A DNA stretch of 46,556 bases, taken from NCBI GenBank assembly GCA_934190785.1, contig CAKPTA010000006.1:1-46556 (forward strand), in the 5' to 3' direction. The position numbers were made by a program, and so were the translations under genes. Below are positions 43,601 through 46,556 of the stretch, in pieces (positions within the stretch are counted from its first letter, which is position 1; every line of letters begins with the position of its first letter). The notes under the pieces were generated by a model, which was not told where the DNA came from, did no database searches, and saw only the letters and a program-made list of their open reading frames with translations. Source of the DNA: an uncultured Bacilli bacterium (lineage in GTDB: Bacteria; Bacillota_I; Bacilli_A; RF39; UBA660).

Positions 43601-45381
43601 CCTTGATCCAAAGTACGAGATAATTCTAAGGTATCAATTACGGTATTTTTAAATGTACCTAAATTGTACTTACGCATAGCCATTTCAATAAATGAAATAT
43701 CGAATTTAGCATTATGAGCAACCATAGGTAAATCTCCAGTCCACTCTAGAAACTCTTTTGTAACAGACTCTTCATCTAAAGCATCCTTTACCATATCATC
43801 AGTAATACAAGTAAGTTCTGTAATTCTATCTGGAATATGCCTTTTTGGATTTATAAGCTTATCAAAGCGGTCAATAATATTTCCTTCTTTAATCTTAACC
43901 GCACCAATTTCAATCATCTGATCGGCACCACCAGCATTAAATCCAGTTGTCTCTGTATCGAAAACAACATACGTTGATTCCATTAAAGGTTCATCTGTCT
44001 TACGAATAACAATATTTACAGTATCATCAACAAGTGTAAGTTCAGTTCCATATAACCCCTTAAAAATAGGAGGATTCTTTTTTTCTTCTAATTTAGCCTT
44101 TAACTCACTTTCTAATTTTTCACGAATAGAACTATCTTCTTCATTTTTTATTTGTTCTTCTAAATTATCAATTGCTTCATTAATTTTTTTTCTAACATTT
44201 TTATTATGCGATTTAATAATTCCAAAGGAAATTGGAAAAGCTTGGCAACCACTATGATCTGTAATGGCAACTCCTCTATAACCCATTTCAATTGTTTTCT
44301 CAACAAGTTCACATGTATGTTTACCTAAATCAAGCTTTGTTACACCATCCATTCCACTCATCATAGTATGTGCATGTAATTCAACTCTCTTAATAGGAGC
44401 GTCATCAATAATTTTTTCCTCAGTACGATTTAAAACATTAATATCACGAATTGTTAAGCTAATATCAGGATTATACTGATCTTTATCTTTAACACTAGCT
44501 CTAATTTTATACCATGTTTTTTTCTTTAGTTTCTTCAAAATAGTATGAAACTCATCTTCATCATTAACAAAAATAGTTCCATAAATACTATCAGTGAAAT
44601 CAGTTATTTTAAGTGATATAATATGAAGTCCTGTTTTCGTTTCACGTGTATCTGGGTCAGCAAACAAATAGCCTTCTATTGTTGCCATACCACCAGGTGT
44701 AGCAAGTGTATCAAGTCTAATTGGATTATCATCTATAACACGCCCCATGATAACATCTGGATTATCAGGATCACTAATTAAAGAAGGTCTCTTATAATCC
44801 TTAGGAATAAACTTCTTTTTAGGCTCTAAATTATTTTCAGGCTTATTAAAAATAGGTATAACTACATCCTTTTCTTTATCTTTCTTTATTTCAAGTTGAA
44901 TCACATTTTCTAGGCTCTCATCAATAATAGTATGAACAGGCATATTAATTCCAACACTTGAAAAATCACTTTCAAGTCTAAGGATGATACTATCAAATTT
45001 CATCTTTTCTGCTTTATTATTTAAAGTTACAATAATACTATCTACAACATTAACTTTATTCTCCAAAAACATACCAAGTAACGGAGAACTTTTGCTATAT
45101 TTATTAATAAAATATCTATAATAGTCACAGACAATGTCACTATTTACTTTAATTACTTCAAAAGAAACATTAACTTTCATATCACTATATAAACTTTGTA
45201 GTAACTCTACAAAATGAGTATATACATCAACAGGAAGTAATTCATTAATTTTAATAAAAAACACATAATTATCCTTAGTATGATTACCAATAATCTTAGT
45301 AAGTTCACCTGATTTAAAATAATCATAATAAGTACTTTCCAAATGCATTTTATTTAATAATAACTCTAATTTATCACTCAT
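40612..45381 (-). CDS. polC: DNA polymerase III PolC (Gram-positive replicative polymerase)
   Basis: The main replicative polymerase, 1589 residues (Bacillus subtilis PolC is about 1437). Order: N-terminal domains, OB fold (about 215-320), the PHP domain beginning VELHAHTMMSGMDG (about 332) and interrupted by the DEDD exonuclease (VVFDTETTGF near 475, AHNAKFD, HHRADYDAEGT). The palm has GSRGSVGSSFVATMMG, a four-Cys zinc module (CDKC and CPNC, about 1052-1086), then the catalytic PDIDLNFSD (near 1111) and GQHPGGI. A helix-hairpin-helix (SIDGLGEAVAQNI) lies near the end. Exonuclease and polymerase motifs are intact. Extra length comes partly from charged helices near 405-440 and 940-995. ATG 45381 follows GGTGGAG. 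The final SLF is typical of a clamp-binding tail. Confidence 0.97.
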   Translation of the reverse strand: MSDKLELLLNKMHLESTYYDYFKSGELTKIIGNHTKDNYVFFIKINELLPVDVYTHFVELLQSLYSDMKVNVSFEVIKVNSDIVCDYYRYFINKYSKSSPLLGMFLENKVNVVDSIIVTLNNKAEKMKFDSIILRLESDFSSVGINMPVHTIIDESLENVIQLEIKKDKEKDVVIPIFNKPENNLEPKKKFIPKDYKRPSLISDPDNPDVIMGRVIDDNPIRLDTLATPGGMATIEGYLFADPDTRETKTGLHIISLKITDFTDSIYGTIFVNDEDEFHTILKKLKKKTWYKIRASVKDKDQYNPDISLTIRDINVLNRTEEKIIDDAPIKRVELHAHTMMSGMDGVTKLDLGKHTCELVEKTIEMGYRGVAITDHSGCQAFPISFGIIKSHNKNVRKKINEAIDNLEEQIKNEEDSSIREKLESELKAKLEEKKNPPIFKGLYGTELTLVDDTVNIVIRKTDEPLMESTYVVFDTETTGFNAGGADQMIEIGAVKIKEGNIIDRFDKLINPKRHIPDRITELTCITDDMVKDALDEESVTKEFLEWTGDLPMVAHNAKFDISFIEMAMRKYNLGTFKNTVIDTLELSRTLDQGYARHGLSQLVKRYNVPWEEDAHHRADYDAEGTALVFHKMLKKLEAQKYEKISDLDKLISKDEIYKFGRTFHFNAIALNKKGLKNLFKIISLANTVYLYKTPRILRSKLEELRDGLLIGSGCYESEVFTEARSKEGEELTNIINFYDYVEVQPKEVYGHLLQLGDFKDENELEEHIKKIIDAVMQAGKTIVATGDVHHFRREDKIYREIIVNQKVPGGGRHPLAKKDIKSIPSQHFRTTREMLNDFSFLGDDLAYEIVVTNTNKILDMVEEIEVIPDTGGTPFSPRVKSDDGKSYLDCPRVVTDLVYTKAKDWYGEPLPYSIEERIATELYGDVVLTSIKYDLKDENLNDEELTRKSFAMLHDVILKGSDSVKEQVRNYLTKISDEDLSDEELDKKLKKSLGGVIGAGFDPIYLIAQRLVKHSNDEGFLVGSRGSVGSSFVATMMGITEVNPLSAHYRCDKCKLSIFDDDNGNSLGATYSSGFDLPDKMCPNCNIPMIKDGQDMPFATFLGFNADKVPDIDLNFSDLNQASTHAYTKVLFGADNVYRAGTIGTVADKTAFGFVKGYCEEKNIVMRTAEVERLAIGCTGVKRTTGQHPGGIVVIPDYMECFDFTPFQFPAEDPNSAWRTTHFDYHSIEECVLKLDILGHSDPTQLRLIQLQSKTDIMKVPMDDKETMSIFTSTDALGVTKEQIMCNTGTLGIPEFGTPFTIKLVEDTKPTTFAELIKISGLSHGTDVWLGNAQELIKNNIVPFKETIGCRDDIMVYLMYRGLEPIKAFKIMEFVRKGKASKDPETWKQHKKTMEDANIPEWFIGSCEKIKYMFPKAHAAAYVISAFRIAWYKVHMPVYFYASWYSSKATDVDVDAMIGGYNAIKDRIIEIQNKGYEATNKENGQLESLKIALEATARKMKFLNIDLYKSEAKVWVAVSSDEVLPPFTSIDGLGEAVAQNIVEERKKGEFISIEDLQKRAKISQTIIDRMRIMGILDGMEESSQLSLF

Positions 45382-45461
45382 ATACTCCACCTACATCATT
45401 GTATCAAATTTATGAATAAATAGGAAGTGACAAACTAAAGATATCAAGATATTTTAACCAT

Positions 45462-45484
45462 AAAAAAACAGATCATAAGATCTG
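45462..45484 (-). terminator. Terminator of the pilin gene
   Basis: CAGATC/GATCTG (45469-45474 with 45479-45484) with a four-base loop, followed by seven T on the minus strand. Confidence 0.85.
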
Positions 45485-45488
45485 CATT

Positions 45489-46517
45489 TTATTTAATAAT
45501 TGTTTTTTCTACTGTTACAACAGGACGAAGTCCACGGTAATCTACATCACTAGCAATATCGCCACCCAAGCTACCATTTCTAAACACAACCCAAACATAG
45601 TTAACCCAGTCAGCAACAGGTGTACTTGTCCAATATCCATTTGTATTTACATCATCAATATTTCCACCATAACTTGTTGCATTATTTGTATAATCAAATA
45701 ACCAAGCATACTTACTTTCTCCTTTTGAATTAACAGCTTGAGTTTGCCCATTATTATCTAAATAAAACCATTTTTCTCCACCCGATATAGAACTATCAAA
45801 TTCAGTATTTTCAGTTATCCTAGCTATTTCATCAGCTGTTATTAATCTAGGATTAATACTTTTATTCCATGACTTTGTATCACTTTCTAAAGCAACTTTT
45901 ACTTCTTTCATTTCACTATTATCACCAGTTGAATTATACGCTACTAAAGCAGTTGTATTATGATCTAAGATCATATTTACAGTACCAGATGATTTGTTGT
46001 CATTAAATGTATACCACTTCATACATCCTGATTTTACTCCTGTTGTACTTACGGCTTCACTAGAACTACATTTTGTATTTGTCTCTGGATTATAGTAAAT
46101 AGCTGTTCCATTTTCGTATTTTGTATATGTTGAAAGTTCGGCTTTATAATTTATATCGTAACCACTTATTTTTAACTCTGCACTTACTACAATTGCATTC
46201 TTAATTACAATACTTCCACTTGTTGGGTATGTTCCCTTTATATTTATTTCTAACTCTTTTTCTCCATTTACTATTTTCTTTCCATTATCACTTAATATAA
46301 ATGTTTGTTCAGGGGTATAATTATAGTTTGAATTCATCATATCACTAACTATAGCTGTTTCTATAGCACTTACATATGAATTAGCACTTTCTTCTGCTGC
46401 ACCCCTTTTTGCCTTATCTATTGTATTTAATACTAGTGGCATTGATATTAGTGCAACAACAGCTAAAATAACTATTACAGCAAGTAATTCTATAAGCGTA
46501 AAACCTTTCTTTTTCAT
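45489..46517 (-). CDS. Type IV pilin-like protein with a C-terminal lectin-like domain
   Basis: A 342-residue protein. The prepilin leader MKKKGFTLIELLAV gives cleavage after Gly5 with Glu at mature position 5, and a hydrophobic helix of about 22 residues (AVIVILAVVALISMPLV). The exported part contains a Cys pair (TKCSSSEAV and SGCMKW) and a stretch MILDHNTTALVAYN. It ends with YWTSTPVADWVNYVWVV and GLRPVVTV, which looks like the C-type-lectin/FGE-like ending seen in many surface proteins; some proteins with that fold are targets of diversity-generating retroelements, but none is seen here. No pilus assembly ATPase, platform or peptidase gene is in the window. The 5' region matches the partial pilin gene at 1-81. 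Confidence 0.9.
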   Translation of the reverse strand: MKKKGFTLIELLAVIVILAVVALISMPLVLNTIDKAKRGAAEESANSYVSAIETAIVSDMMNSNYNYTPEQTFILSDNGKKIVNGEKELEINIKGTYPTSGSIVIKNAIVVSAELKISGYDINYKAELSTYTKYENGTAIYYNPETNTKCSSSEAVSTTGVKSGCMKWYTFNDNKSSGTVNMILDHNTTALVAYNSTGDNSEMKEVKVALESDTKSWNKSINPRLITADEIARITENTEFDSSISGGEKWFYLDNNGQTQAVNSKGESKYAWLFDYTNNATSYGGNIDDVNTNGYWTSTPVADWVNYVWVVFRNGSLGGDIASDVDYRGLRPVVTVEKTIIK

Positions 46518-46544
46518 AAAAAATACACCTCTATTCTAAAGTGT

Positions 46545-46556
46545 ATTTTAGCATAC
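46545..46556 (-). promoter_or_regulatory. Partial promoter of the second pilin gene
   Basis: The -10 TAAAAT (46550-46545) aligns with TAGAAT of the first pilin promoter (115-110). Upstream come TATGC and, at the last base of the window (46556), a G. This is the position where the G10 run begins in the other copy. The -35 and any G run lie outside. Confidence 0.55.

Noticed and set aside
45489..46517. Diversity-generating retroelement
   Set aside because: The pilin end resembles known targets, but no reverse transcriptase, template repeat or adenine-specific variation can be seen in the window.
1..46556. tRNA, rRNA, CRISPR arrays, insertion sequences or prophage
   Set aside because: I found no cloverleaf, rRNA-like sequence, transposase, integrase or phage structural gene on either strand.

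Overview
The window is strongly AT-rich and its genes carry strong GGAGG/GGTGA-type ribosome binding sites. It encodes both PolC and DnaE, a Spo0A-type DNA-binding domain, DUF1292, bL28 and a type VIIb secretion locus (EsaB, WXG100 proteins, EssC). This points to a Firmicutes/Bacilli genome, probably an uncultured gut lineage of the RF39/Erysipelotrichales kind; the lineage is inference. TGA is used as a stop (for example at 11791-11793, overlapping the next ATG), so the Mycoplasma code is not in use. Most genes lie on the minus strand.

Layout. 1-138: the 5' end of a type IV pilin-like gene and its promoter, whose -35/-10 spacer contains a run of ten G. 343-2140: dinB, divergent from a stand-alone Spo0A C-terminal domain gene with a 0A box in its promoter. 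2141-5475: dnaE, divergent from rpmB, with a 26-bp perfect palindrome at the rpmB promoter. 5623-8993: yihY, a membrane protein with a GGDEF-like domain and two binding-protein modules, and a small membrane protein. 9142-16941: a two-component system, a DUF2207 membrane protein, a MacB-type ABC transporter and a 23-residue membrane peptide; the regulator gene and the ABC genes share an operator-like motif. 16997-20516: CPBP protease, SPFH protein, NfeD protein, a coiled-coil protein and DUF1292. 20681-24504: a CDF-like transporter, polA and a lipoprotein. 24529-29197: radical SAM/SPASM protein followed by an ABC transporter with two ATPases.

29267-40447 is the most notable region: one apparent operon for a compact type VIIb secretion system. 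In order of transcription it encodes EsaB, four WXG100 proteins in an A-B-A'-B' order, a WXG-like protein carrying a LysM domain, a DUF4176 protein, a 1271-residue effector ending in a transglutaminase-like Cys-His-Asp domain, an 85-residue protein of unknown role, and EssC. EsaA, EssA and EssB are not in the window. 40612-46556: polC, then a full-length pilin-like gene whose upstream region matches that at position 1. Both window ends therefore lie in copies of the same pilin 5' region.

The two signals most worth following are the G10 tract in the pilin promoter, which could act as a phase-variation switch, and the T7SS operon with its unusual substrates. Four DNA polymerases (Y, C, A and C families) are spread across the window.
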